The translations under genes and the position numbers were made by a program. The notes beneath the pieces were generated by a model, which was not told where the DNA came from, did no database searches, and saw only the letters and a program-made list of their open reading frames with translations. From Rohdeia sp041398665 (lineage in GTDB: Bacteria; Planctomycetota; UBA1135; GCA-002686595), in assembly GCA_041398665.1 (NCBI GenBank), contig JAWKUH010000012.1, forward strand, positions 62,001-126,000: 64,000 bases of DNA, read 5' to 3'. Below, one piece after another: positions 15,409 to 23,490 of the stretch (its first letter is position 1; each line of letters begins with the position of its first letter).

Positions 15409-16370
15409 GCGAGCGGACGTCCCGGTGGCGCATCGGCGCCGTCGGGCTCGTCCAGGTCGTCGGCACGGGCGCGGCGGGTGCGACGCTGCTCGCGTACGTG
15501 CCGCACGCGTGGCCCTTCGAGCTGCTCGTGCACTGGCGCGTGCAGTACGTCGCGGTGCTCGTGCCGGCCGTCCTGGTGCTGCTCGCGGCGCGTCGCTTCG
15601 GTTGGAGCGCGGGACTCGCGGTCTTCGCCGTGCTCGACGGGATCGCGGTCGCGCCGCTGTTCATGGGTGAGCCCGACCGCGCACCCGACGGAACACCCGT
15701 CGTGCGCGCGCTCCTCGCCAACGTGAACTCGGGCAACCTGCGCGCCGACCTCGTGGGCGCGGCGATCCGAGCGACGGACCCGGACGTCGTCGTGCTCGAG
15801 GAGGTGAGCGCGCGGTGGCTGCGCGACCTCGCGCCGGTGCTCGCGGCCTACCCGTTCTCCGAGACCGCGCCGCGGAACGACAACTTCGGGATCGCGCTCT
15901 TCTCGCGCATCGAGATGCGCAGGGCTCTCACGACGGAGTTCGGCAGCGCGGGACTGCCGACGATCGTCGCCTCGCTCGGCCCGCAGGACGCGTCGTTCAC
16001 GCTCGTCGCGACGCACCCCCTCCCGCCGATGGGCGGCAGGATGCGGTACCTGCGCGACGAGCAGTTGCGCGCGCTGGCCGAGGAGATCCCGGCGGAGCGC
16101 GGTCCGGTCGTGCTCCTCGGAGACCTCAACACGTCGCCGTTCGCGCCGATCTTCCGCGAGTTCCTCGCGACGTCGGGCCTGCGCGACAGCTCGGTCGGAC
16201 GCGGGCACCAGGCGACGTGGCCCGCGCGCTTCGGTCCGTTCGGCATCGCGCTCGACCATTGCCTGGTTTCGGACGACGTCGTCGTGACGCGCCGCGAGGT
16301 CGGGCCGTTCGTCGGCTCCGACCACCTCCCGATCACGGTCGAGTTCGCGATCCGCGCGCGCCGACCCTGA
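15405..16370 (+). CDS. Membrane-anchored endonuclease/exonuclease/phosphatase-family protein
   Basis: This 321-residue protein starts at a GTG (15405) overlapping the usp stop. Two to three hydrophobic helices fill residues about 8-90 (VGLVQVVGTGAAGATLLAYV; VAVLVPAVLVLLAAR). They are followed by an EEP domain: LLANVNSGN, PDVVVLEEVS (catalytic Glu), VVLLGDLNTSPF (Asp and Asn), and ALDHCLVS ... GSDHLPITVEF (terminal Asp-His). This arrangement matches the YafD-like group of inner-membrane EEP proteins with a soluble domain outside the membrane. The family hydrolyses phosphodiesters of nucleic acids or lipids; the substrate here is unknown. It converges with the glycosyltransferase on the other strand, with 6 bp between the stops. 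Confidence 0.82.
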   Translation: MSERTSRWRIGAVGLVQVVGTGAAGATLLAYVPHAWPFELLVHWRVQYVAVLVPAVLVLLAARRFGWSAGLAVFAVLDGIAVAPLFMGEPDRAPDGTPVVRALLANVNSGNLRADLVGAAIRATDPDVVVLEEVSARWLRDLAPVLAAYPFSETAPRNDNFGIALFSRIEMRRALTTEFGSAGLPTIVASLGPQDASFTLVATHPLPPMGGRMRYLRDEQLRALAEEIPAERGPVVLLGDLNTSPFAPIFREFLATSGLRDSSVGRGHQATWPARFGPFGIALDHCLVSDDVVVTRREVGPFVGSDHLPITVEFAIRARRP

Positions 16371-16376
16371 CGCGCG

Positions 16377-17615
16377 TCAGGCCGCGGCGCGGCGCGAGCG
16401 CTCGACCGCCTCGACGGTCCAGGCGGCTCGACGCGCGTACCAGGCGTCGGCCGCGTGGTAGCGACCGGCCTCGAGCGCGTGCGGCGCGAGTTCGAGGAGC
16501 TTGCGGCGGTCGCGCGCGAGATCGACGAGCGTCGCCACGGCCGCCGCGGAGTCGGAGCGCGGGAGCACGACGGCCGCGCGCTCCGCCTCGGCGCGTTCGC
16601 GGACGTACGCGATGTCCGTCGCGACGAGCGGGAGCCCGGCCGCGTAGCCGTCGAAGATCATGCGCGGCGTGTCCTCGGCGAAGGGCGTGAACAGGAGCGC
16701 GTCGTACTCCGCGAGACGCCCGATCAGCTCCGGTCCGTACGCCGCCTTGCCGAGGAAGCGCACGCGCTCCCCCACCCCGAGCTCGCGCACGCGCGCCTCG
16801 AGCGCGCCCTTCTGCTCGCCGTCGCCCAGGAGGTCGAACACGACGTCCGCACCGGCGCGCGCGGCGCGTGCGACCCACTCGACGGCGTGCGCGAGACCCT
16901 TGCGCTCCACGAAGCGACCGCAGTAGACGAAGCGCAGCGCGTCGCCCGTGCGCGCGCGTTCGCGACGGCGCTCGAGCGGCGCGTCGCCGACGACGTGCGC
17001 ACCGAGGTACGACGTGTCGTGGAACTCGCGGACGTTCCGCGCGTACGGACCGTAGCGCGCGACGAGGTCGCGACCCTTGAGCAACGACAGGTCGGCGCGG
17101 GCGACGCAGCTCCGCACGACGCGTTCGTAGGCCTTGCCGTACAGCGCCGCTCGGAGCCGCCGAACGGGGTCCCCCGCCGCGAGTTCGCGCTCCTGGAGCA
17201 CGATGTCGGTGTCCTGCACGAACACGGTCGGTACACCGCGGTCGGCCGCCGCGCGCCACGCGATCGTCATGACCGGCTTGAACAGGTCGTTCGCCCCGGC
17301 GTGCACGACGTCGGCGCGAGCGAGCAACCGCTCGACGTCCGCGCACCAGCGCTTGCGTCCGCTCGTCCAGAACTCGCGCGCGCGCAGCGACGCGGGGATC
17401 GACGGGACGAGTTCGATCCCGTCGCGCGACGGCTCGACCTCCTCCAACACTCCGGCCGCCGTGGCGGGGTCGGCGCCGGGAGCGAGGACGACGAACTCGC
17501 CGAAGCGGCCGTCGAAGGAGTCGCGCAGGAGCTCGAGCGCGCGCTTCCAGTCCGTGGTGACCAGGCGGCGCTCGCCGTCCGCGTAGATCGGGGCGACGAT
17601 GGGGACGAGGTACAT
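16377..17615 (-). CDS. Family 4 glycosyltransferase
   Basis: This 412-residue protein has a GT-B fold. The N-terminal half carries IVAPIYADGERRLVT and VVHAGANDLFKPVMTIAWRAAADRGVPTVFVQDTD. The C-terminal half shows the GT4 donor-binding pattern: LRFVYCGRFVERKGLAHAVEW, DLLGDGEQKGALEARV, VRFLGKAAYGPELIGRLAEYDALLFTPFAEDTPRMIFDGYAAGLPLVATD, in which the E of the usual EX7E motif can be placed in the final stretch. It would transfer a sugar from an NDP-sugar to a glycan or lipid. The ATG at 17615 starts the first beta strand; the frame is open further upstream without homology-like sequence. No other glycan genes lie beside it. Confidence 0.82.
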   Translation of the reverse strand: MYLVPIVAPIYADGERRLVTTDWKRALELLRDSFDGRFGEFVVLAPGADPATAAGVLEEVEPSRDGIELVPSIPASLRAREFWTSGRKRWCADVERLLARADVVHAGANDLFKPVMTIAWRAAADRGVPTVFVQDTDIVLQERELAAGDPVRRLRAALYGKAYERVVRSCVARADLSLLKGRDLVARYGPYARNVREFHDTSYLGAHVVGDAPLERRRERARTGDALRFVYCGRFVERKGLAHAVEWVARAARAGADVVFDLLGDGEQKGALEARVRELGVGERVRFLGKAAYGPELIGRLAEYDALLFTPFAEDTPRMIFDGYAAGLPLVATDIAYVRERAEAERAAVVLPRSDSAAAVATLVDLARDRRKLLELAPHALEAGRYHAADAWYARRAAWTVEAVERSRRAAA

Positions 17616-17685
17616 GGGCGGATCCGTCGTCCATCGACCGCCGGGGCTCCCGGGGTGGAGCGAAGAGGGCGGGATCCGGGCGGGG

Positions 17686-18990
17686 TCAGAGCGTGAGCGT
17701 CGCCCAGAACGCCACGTCGGTGGAGTCCGAGGCGAAACCGTCCGCGTCGTAGTCGGCGAGCTGGATCGCGAGTTCGAGCTCGTCCGCCGCCCGGTACGAG
17801 AGGAGCACGTCCCACTCGCTGCCGTAGGCCGCGCCGCCGCGCTCCGCCTCGAAGTCGTGCCACGCACCTGTGAGCGTGAACCGGCCGAGTTCGACGCGCG
17901 CGCCGATCGATCGGTCGACGAGCCCGTCGGGCGGCGTCGCGGCGAAGATCGCGAGGAGCCCGTTCATGTCGTCGAGGTTCGCGAGCGGCGTCGAGAACTC
18001 GTCCCCCGCCGCGGGCGAGCCGCCGCCGAGTCGTTCGAGCTGGGCGTAGATGCCGAACGCGCCGCGCTCGAGGCCGATGCGGGCGCGCGCGTAGCTCGAC
18101 GTGTACTCGTTCGGGTTCGGGCCCGTGTCGCTCTGGGTCGCGAGCTCGCCGAGCCAGACGAGGTCGTTGCGGAGCGTGAGCGGCGTGCGGCCGGCGACGC
18201 GCCCGCCGAGCGTCTCCGAGGCGTGCGCGGGGTCGTCGTCGACGTCGACCTGCACGAAGTAGAGCGACACGTCGAGCTCGTCGGTCGGTGCGAAGCCGAC
18301 GTCGAGGACGTGCGTCGCCATGTACGAGCGTCCGTTCGGCGCGTCGTCGCCGAACGGTCGGTTGACGGCGCGGAGGTAGGCGTAGCTCGCGTCGAGCACA
18401 CCGAGCACGGGGCTCTCCACCACGAGTCCGTCGTACACCTGGTCGTTCTGGCGCCAGGGGTTCGTGCCGACGAGGCGGCCCTCGTCGAGCTGGTACGCGA
18501 GGCGGCCCGCCTGCAGCGCGACGCCGCTGTCGTCGACGAAGCGCGCGAACACGCGGTTGAGCGTCGTGCCCTCCGGATCCGGCACGAGCGGTCGGTCCGT
18601 CGCCCCGTTCAGACCGTCGTCGAAGCTCTCGCTGCCGAGGACCGTGACGTTCTCGACCTCCGCCCCGACGGAGAGGCCGCGGAAGGGCGCGGTCTCGAAG
18701 CCGAACGCGGTGCGGACCGTCGCGGCCTCGGAGCGGCGCGGGAAGCCGTCGGTCGCGAGGTTCTCGTAGCGCGGGCGGACGGTGAGCGAGAGGCGCGCGC
18801 CGCGCGCGGCGTCGAGGACCTCGTCGAAGAGGCCGGGGCCGGTCGCGGGTGCCGGCGCGAGCGCTGCCGCGCTCGAAGGTGCGGGCCGTTCCGGTGCGAC
18901 GGCGGCCTGGGCGCGGGCCGTCGGCGCGAGGAGCGCGGCGGTCAAGGCGGCGACCGCGAGGGCGCGCGAGCTCGTGGGCTGGATGGGCAC
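17686..18990 (-). CDS. Outer-membrane porin, alginate-export-like
   Basis: This 434-residue protein has a signal peptide (about 1-28) and a Pro/Ala linker. The rest is a run of amphipathic strands typical of a beta-barrel (ARLSLTVRPRYENLATDG, FRGLSVGAEVENVTVLGSESFDDG, GVALQAGRLAYQLDEGRLVG, LDVGFAPTDELDVSLYFVQVDVD). It ends in an aromatic/hydrophobic alternating strand (DVAFWATLTL) that would close the barrel. The RxxYEN and GR...LDEGRLVG sequences are as seen in alginate-export/porin families. It probably forms a passive channel across an outer membrane, supporting a diderm cell. It lies downstream of rpmG, with two candidate terminators between them. Confidence 0.75.
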   Translation of the reverse strand: MPIQPTSSRALAVAALTAALLAPTARAQAAVAPERPAPSSAAALAPAPATGPGLFDEVLDAARGARLSLTVRPRYENLATDGFPRRSEAATVRTAFGFETAPFRGLSVGAEVENVTVLGSESFDDGLNGATDRPLVPDPEGTTLNRVFARFVDDSGVALQAGRLAYQLDEGRLVGTNPWRQNDQVYDGLVVESPVLGVLDASYAYLRAVNRPFGDDAPNGRSYMATHVLDVGFAPTDELDVSLYFVQVDVDDDPAHASETLGGRVAGRTPLTLRNDLVWLGELATQSDTGPNPNEYTSSYARARIGLERGAFGIYAQLERLGGGSPAAGDEFSTPLANLDDMNGLLAIFAATPPDGLVDRSIGARVELGRFTLTGAWHDFEAERGGAAYGSEWDVLLSYRAADELELAIQLADYDADGFASDSTDVAFWATLTL

Positions 18991-19103
18991 GGGGGACCTG
19001 GGCGCGCCGGGCGCACTCCCCGAAACCTATCCCGGTGGGCGAGCGCGGGCGGGGATCGAGGCGCCGCCGGTCGAATCGCCGTCCGACGCTGCTCCGAAAT
19101 GCG

Positions 19104-19134
19104 CGAGCCCCGGAGCGGGTCGCGCCGGGGCTCG
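19104..19134. terminator. Candidate hairpin terminator
   Basis: A 10-bp stem (cgagccccgg / ccggggctcg) closes an 11-nt loop between rpmG and the porin gene. No T-run follows on either strand, so termination is inferred from position and stability only. Confidence 0.4.
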
Positions 19135-19223
19135 ATGCGGCAGGCCGAGGACGTGGGCCTGGTCGTGGCGGGGGCTCGCTGCGGCGCGCCCTGTTCGGGG
19201 CACCGCGTGCGGGGAGCCGTGTT

Positions 19224-19245
19224 CGGGGAGCGTCCGCGCTCCCCG
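19224..19245 (-). terminator. Candidate hairpin terminator after rpmG
   Basis: A perfect 9-bp stem (cggggagcg / cgctccccg) closes a 4-nt loop 8 bp past the rpmG stop. There is no T-tract, as for the other hairpins in this GC-rich window. Confidence 0.45.
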
Positions 19246-19253
19246 GAAGCCCG

Positions 19254-19412
19254 TCAGAGCTTCTTCTCCTTGTGCGGAGTGTGGCTCCGGCAGAAGGGGC
19301 AGAACTTCTTCTTCTCGAGCTTGTACGCCGCCTTCTGGCGCTTGTGCGTCGTGTAGTTGCGCGAGCTGCACTCGTTGCACACGAGCCAGATGTAGCGTTC
19401 CTTGATCTTCAC
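19254..19412 (-). CDS. rpmG: 50S ribosomal protein L33
   Basis: This 52-residue protein starts at a GTG (19412): VKIKERYIWLVCNECSSRNY ... KFCPFCRSHTPHKEKKL. The two CxxC pairs (CNEC and CPFC) form the zinc ribbon of the C+ type of L33, and the length is normal. The basic TTHKRQKAAYKLEKKK segment contacts 23S rRNA. It stands apart from secE/nusG and rplK, with which it is often grouped elsewhere. The upstream 383 bp is the palindromic-repeat region that follows folE. Confidence 0.93.
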   Translation of the reverse strand: MKIKERYIWLVCNECSSRNYTTHKRQKAAYKLEKKKFCPFCRSHTPHKEKKL

Positions 19413-19516
19413 GGTGCTGGATCCTTCGCGGGACGGCCTCCGTCGTGCGGAGGGCCGAGAAGTCTACGGACCGCCTCCCCCCCGCGCCAGCCCCGACCGG
19501 CCCGATCGCGCCCCAC

Positions 19517-19802
19517 CGAACCTGGTTCGTCTGACCAGGACCAGGCCGAAGGAACCAGGTTGGGTCGGACGCACCGACCCTTGGGGCGCGGACGAGCCCG
19601 CCAGGGCCCCAGGGCAAACCCGAAGAACTGGTCAACCGAACCAGGTTCGATCAGCCCAGCCCCGCGGCAACGAGCCGAACGAACCAGGTCGGGTCGGACG
19701 GACGGCGCCTGCTCCGCACCGGCCCTGGGGCGCGAACGAGCCCGCCGACCCCCCTGGGGTAAACCCCAAGAACTGGTCAACCGAACCAGGTTCGGTCAGC
19801 CC
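19517..19802. repeat. Cluster of palindromes and an imperfect ~110-120-bp direct repeat
   Basis: A 13-bp near-perfect palindrome, cgaacc(a/t)ggttcg, occurs three times (19517-19529, 19637-19649, 19782-19794). The last two copies sit inside a longer repeated module. Copy A (about 19551-19658) and copy B (about 19680-19802) both run from gaaccaggt(t/c)gggtcgga to aagaactggtcaaccgaacc and a following tcagccc. Copy B ends inside the folE 3' end, placing one palindrome directly after the folE stop. The 19413-19795 gap contains no other gene. Function is unknown: possible operator array, transcript-end processing signals or REP-like elements. Confidence 0.6.
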
Positions 19803-20422
19803 CGGATCATCGCCAGGAGCTCCTTCCGGGTCGTCGCGTTGGTGCGGAAGGCACCGAGCATGCGACTCGTCACGGTGGCGGAGCTCGGCTTGTGCACGCC
19901 GCGCGTCGTCATGCACTGGTGCGAGGCTTCGATCAGGACGGCGACGCCCCTCGGCTGGAGGACGCGGTCGATGGTGTCGGCGACCTGGACGGTCAGCTTC
20001 TCCTGGATCTGCAGCCGCTTGGCGTAGATCTCGACGACGCGCGCCAGCTTGCTGATCCCGACCACGCGGCGGTCCGGCAGGTAGGCGACGTGGGCCCGAC
20101 CGAGGATCGGGACCATGTGGTGCTCGCAGTGCGACTCGAGCTCGATGTCCTTCACGAGGACGATCTCGTCGTAGCCCTCGACCTCCTCGAAGGTCGTCGC
20201 GAGCACCGCCTCGGGGTCCTGCGCGTAGCCCGCGAAGAACTCCTCGTAGGAGCGCACGACGCGCGCCGGCGTGTCGAGCAGCCCCTCGCGGTCCGGATCG
20301 TCGCCGGCCCAGCGGATCAGCGTCCGCACGGCCTCTTCCGCGACCTCGCGGCTCGGTCGGTCCACCGCGGGAACGCGGCCGTCGAACGCGCTCGTTCGCG
20401 CATCGTTCGTGTCTCGTCGCAT
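19796..20422 (-). CDS. folE: GTP cyclohydrolase I
   Basis: This 208-residue enzyme carries out the first step of tetrahydrofolate (and queuosine-precursor) synthesis, GTP to 7,8-dihydroneopterin triphosphate. The zinc ligands are visible in ELESHCEHHMVPI (C99, H102) and ASHQCMTTRGV (C170). TPARVVRSYEEFFAGY, AHVAYLPDRRVVGISKLARVVEIYAKRLQIQEKLT and SRMLGAFRTN are classic family blocks. It decamerises in known members. The length is normal with a short variable N-terminus. It is followed by the palindromic-repeat region and then rpmG on the same strand. Confidence 0.95.
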   Translation of the reverse strand: MRRDTNDARTSAFDGRVPAVDRPSREVAEEAVRTLIRWAGDDPDREGLLDTPARVVRSYEEFFAGYAQDPEAVLATTFEEVEGYDEIVLVKDIELESHCEHHMVPILGRAHVAYLPDRRVVGISKLARVVEIYAKRLQIQEKLTVQVADTIDRVLQPRGVAVLIEASHQCMTTRGVHKPSSATVTSRMLGAFRTNATTRKELLAMIRG

Positions 20423-20613
20423 CGTGCGGTCCCTCGCCGTGGGAAGGCGCCGTGGAAAGACGCCGTGCGCCGCCGTGCAGCGGGCGGGCGTCGATCGGGG
20501 GTGTTCGGGCGCCGGGGCGGAGCTTAGCCGACGTCGCGGCCGCGCGCCCCGCGGCCTCCCGGGAGATCGCGGCCGATCCGAGCCGGGCGGCGTCTATCGT
20601 CTTCCGCCGAGGC

Positions 20614-22518
20614 ATGGAACAGCAGACCGCCACCGCGTTGCACCTGGAGCGCCTCGAACGGACGCGCCGTGTCGCGGGCTGGATCGCGCTCCTCCTGGCC
20701 CTGCCGCTGTGTCTCGCGACCTTCTCGCACTGGGTCTTCGCCGCGGATCCGCTCGCGACGACGGAGAGCGGATGGATCGCGGCCCTGCTCGCCGTCGTCC
20801 TGCCCGGCGGCGGTTTCGGAGCGCTCGTCCTCGTCGCCTGCTTCTCGACCTGGCGCATGCTCGCGTGGCGGGTGCGCACGCTGCGGGTCGTCACGACGTC
20901 GGCCGGCACCGAGCGCCGCGCGCTCGCCGCCCCCCTCCTCGGCACGCGGCTCTTCCCGCTGCTCACGGTCCTCCAGCACGTCGCGTTCGTCGCCACCGGC
21001 CTGGGTTCGTGGATCTTCCTGCGCGAGCTGCTCAGCGACGCGGCGCCGCCGACGCGCAGCACGCCGGGCTGGTTCGCGTTCCTGCCCGACGCCGCCGCCG
21101 CGAGCGGACTCGTCGCGGCCGAACGCACGTGGCAGGTGTGGGTCGGCGTCGCCCACCTCGCGCTCGGTGCGGCCGCCGCGCTCGTCGCGACCTGGTTCGA
21201 GTCGGTCGACCGTGAACTCGCGCCGGAAGCGCGCGGCGTCGCCTGCTGGCTGCGCGTCGCGACGTGGTACGGACTCGTCGCCGGCGCACCGCTCGTCGCC
21301 GCGGGACTGCTGCCGGAGTACGCCGGCGCGCTGCACCTCGCGGCGATCCGCTCGGTGCTCGACGGCTTCGTCGCGGTGCTGTGGTTCGAGCTCCTCCTGC
21401 GCGCGCTCGCCGCGACGTGGGCGCGCTTCTACTCGGGCGTCGCGAACCCCGGCGCGTCGGTGTGGACGGACGCCGTCGTCCCGCGCCTGCTCGGCTCCTC
21501 GTTCAACCCGGTGCGCAGCGTCTTCGGCGTCGCCGCGGACGGCTTCGGCATCGACCTGCGCGGGACGTACGCGCTCGACTACATGCGCCGAGCGCTGCTG
21601 CCGATCGCAGCGGCGCTCGTCGCGATCGTGTGGCTGTCGACGTCGCTGCGCGCGGTCCCCGAGTGGTCCGTCGGTGTGCTCGAGCGCTTCGGGAAGCGAC
21701 CGACCGACGGCGGCCTGCTCGAACCCGGCCTCCACGTGCTCCTGCCCTGGCCGTTCGACCGCGTGCGCGAGGTCGAGGTCGCGCGCGTGCAGAGCACGCC
21801 GGTCGGCTACGAGCGCGCGATCGCCGGAGCGTCGCTCCTGTGGACCAAGGCGCACGCCGAACGCGAGTACCGCCTCGTCCTCGGCGACGGCGACGAGCTC
21901 CTGTCGATCAACGGCGTGCTCCACTGGCGCCCGAGCGACCCCTTGGCCTTCGTCTACGGCACCGCCGACCCGGTCGCCGCGCTGCGCGACGTCGCGGACG
22001 GCGTCCTGCTCGAGGCGACGCGCGGACTGCGCCTCGGGGACGTGCTCGAGGGCGACGTCGCAGCGCTGACCGACCGCTTCGAACGGCGCATCCGCGAGGA
22101 GGTGGAGCGCCGCGGGCTCGGCATCGAGATCGTCGACTTCGCCGTGCTCGGACTGCACCCGCCGCTCGACGTCGCCGCGGACTACCAGAGCGTCGTCTCC
22201 GCGCAGATCGACCGCGAGCGCTTCGTCGTGGAGGCCGAGACGGACGCGGAGAGCAAGAAGATCGCCGCCGACGCCGACGCGCACGAACAACGGACGCTCG
22301 CCGAGATCGACGCGGTCAACGCGCGGTCCGAGGGCCTGGCGCAGGTCGAGGCCACGGCGAGCGTGGTGCGCGCCACGACCCACAACGAGGCGACCGTGCG
22401 CCTCGTGCTCCAACTGCAGCGCCTCGCCGAGGTGCTGCGCGGCCAGCCCTACTACCTGTTCGACTCCGGCCTCGGCGAGGCGGGCGCGAGCTTCTGGTAC
22501 CTCACGAACGACCGATGA
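20614..22518 (+). CDS. Polytopic SPFH-domain protein (HflK-like), first of three
   Basis: This 634-residue protein has about six to eight hydrophobic helices in residues 18-340, including a last one at about 328-345. An SPFH/band-7 domain follows (about 348-560: PEWSVGVLERFGKRPTDGGLLEPGLHVLLPWPF). It ends in a charged coiled-coil stretch (VVEAETDAESKKIAADADAHEQRTLAEIDAVNARSEGLAQ). The N-terminal membrane module makes it much longer than ordinary HflK (about 400). The ATG at 20614 is used because it begins the cytoplasmic lead to the first helix. SPFH proteins build large membrane cages that corral proteases or transporters. Its stop overlaps the next gene as ATGA, beginning a four-gene cotranscribed set with a P-type ATPase. 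Confidence 0.78.
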   Translation: MEQQTATALHLERLERTRRVAGWIALLLALPLCLATFSHWVFAADPLATTESGWIAALLAVVLPGGGFGALVLVACFSTWRMLAWRVRTLRVVTTSAGTERRALAAPLLGTRLFPLLTVLQHVAFVATGLGSWIFLRELLSDAAPPTRSTPGWFAFLPDAAAASGLVAAERTWQVWVGVAHLALGAAAALVATWFESVDRELAPEARGVACWLRVATWYGLVAGAPLVAAGLLPEYAGALHLAAIRSVLDGFVAVLWFELLLRALAATWARFYSGVANPGASVWTDAVVPRLLGSSFNPVRSVFGVAADGFGIDLRGTYALDYMRRALLPIAAALVAIVWLSTSLRAVPEWSVGVLERFGKRPTDGGLLEPGLHVLLPWPFDRVREVEVARVQSTPVGYERAIAGASLLWTKAHAEREYRLVLGDGDELLSINGVLHWRPSDPLAFVYGTADPVAALRDVADGVLLEATRGLRLGDVLEGDVAALTDRFERRIREEVERRGLGIEIVDFAVLGLHPPLDVAADYQSVVSAQIDRERFVVEAETDAESKKIAADADAHEQRTLAEIDAVNARSEGLAQVEATASVVRATTHNEATVRLVLQLQRLAEVLRGQPYYLFDSGLGEAGASFWYLTNDR

Positions 22519-23483
22519 CCACGAACCACGGCGGACACTCCCACGCGCACGCGAGCGGTGCGACGGCGGACGGCGGCTCGAACAAGTTCGGGCTGCGCGT
22601 CGCGGTCGGACTCGCGACGCTGCTGGTGCTCGTCCTCTACTCGGCGATCGTCTCGGTGCGCGAGCGCCACACGACGCTCGTCACGCGCTTCGGAAGGCTC
22701 GTGCGCACGCTCGACGAGCCGGGCATGCACTGGAAGCTGCCCTGGCCGATCGAGGCCGAGGTCGAGATCGACCGTCGCCTCGAGATCGGCGACACGCGCA
22801 ACAGCGAGGTCCTGACGCACGACCGGCGCAACGTCGTCCTCGAGAGCTACTTCGCCTGGCGCGTCGCCGACCCCGAGCTCTTCCACCGCTCGCTCGGCGG
22901 TCGCGCGCGGGCCGAGGAGGTGCTCTCGGGACTCGTCTTCAGCGCGAAGCGGAGCAGCGTGAGCGGGTACGACCTCTCGGCCCTCGTCTCCACGAACAGC
23001 GCCGACCTGCGCACCGACGAGATCGAGGACGAGATCGAGGCGACCGTCGCGCCGAAGGCGCTCTCGGACTACGGCATCGAGGTCGAGAGCGTCGGGCTCA
23101 AGCGCCTCTCGTTCCCCGAGGAGAACATCGAGCCGGTCTTCCAGGCGATGCGCGCGGAACGCCAGGGCGTGGCGAAGACCGAGCGCGCGAACGGCGAGGC
23201 CGAGGGCAAGAAGATCCGCGACGACGCGGACGTCGTGGTCGCGGGGATGATCTCGGACGCGTGGACCGAGGCCCGGACGATCCGCGGCCGGGCGGACACG
23301 GAGATCGCGCAGCGCCTCGGCGAGCTCGACGACCTCGACCAGGACCTGTTCGCGTTCCTGATCCAGCTCGACTCGCTCGAGCAGCTCATCACGCGCGACA
23401 CCGCGATCTACCTCGACACGAGCCACGGGCCCTTCCGCCTGCTCAACGAGGACCCCACCAGTCCGGCGGAGAAGGACGAGTAG
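22515..23483 (+). CDS. SPFH-domain protein (HflC-like) with His-rich N-terminus
   Basis: This 322-residue protein starts at an ATG overlapping the previous stop. The N-terminus is histidine-rich (NHGGHSHAHASG), a likely metal-binding segment. One transmembrane helix (about 28-45) precedes an HflC-like band-7 domain: HTTLVTRFGRLVRTLDEPGMHWKLPWPIEAEVEIDRRLE, then DYGIEVESVGLKRLSFPEENIEPVFQAMRAERQGVAKTERANGEAEGKKIR. The last matches the region that links band-7 to the coiled-coil in HflC. It probably pairs with the third protein as HflK/HflC do. The following gene starts 7 bp after its stop. Confidence 0.82.
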   Translation: MTTNHGGHSHAHASGATADGGSNKFGLRVAVGLATLLVLVLYSAIVSVRERHTTLVTRFGRLVRTLDEPGMHWKLPWPIEAEVEIDRRLEIGDTRNSEVLTHDRRNVVLESYFAWRVADPELFHRSLGGRARAEEVLSGLVFSAKRSSVSGYDLSALVSTNSADLRTDEIEDEIEATVAPKALSDYGIEVESVGLKRLSFPEENIEPVFQAMRAERQGVAKTERANGEAEGKKIRDDADVVVAGMISDAWTEARTIRGRADTEIAQRLGELDDLDQDLFAFLIQLDSLEQLITRDTAIYLDTSHGPFRLLNEDPTSPAEKDE

Positions 23484-23490
23484 CGCCGCG

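Noticed and set aside
18991..19253. tRNA or other small RNA in this gap and elsewhere in intergenic regions
   Set aside because: No T-loop-like sequence with a matching acceptor stem could be found by eye in the intergenic gaps.
19517..19802. Possible CRISPR array
   Set aside because: Only three short palindromes with unequal spacing (120 and 145 bp), repeated rather than unique intervening sequence, and no cas genes.
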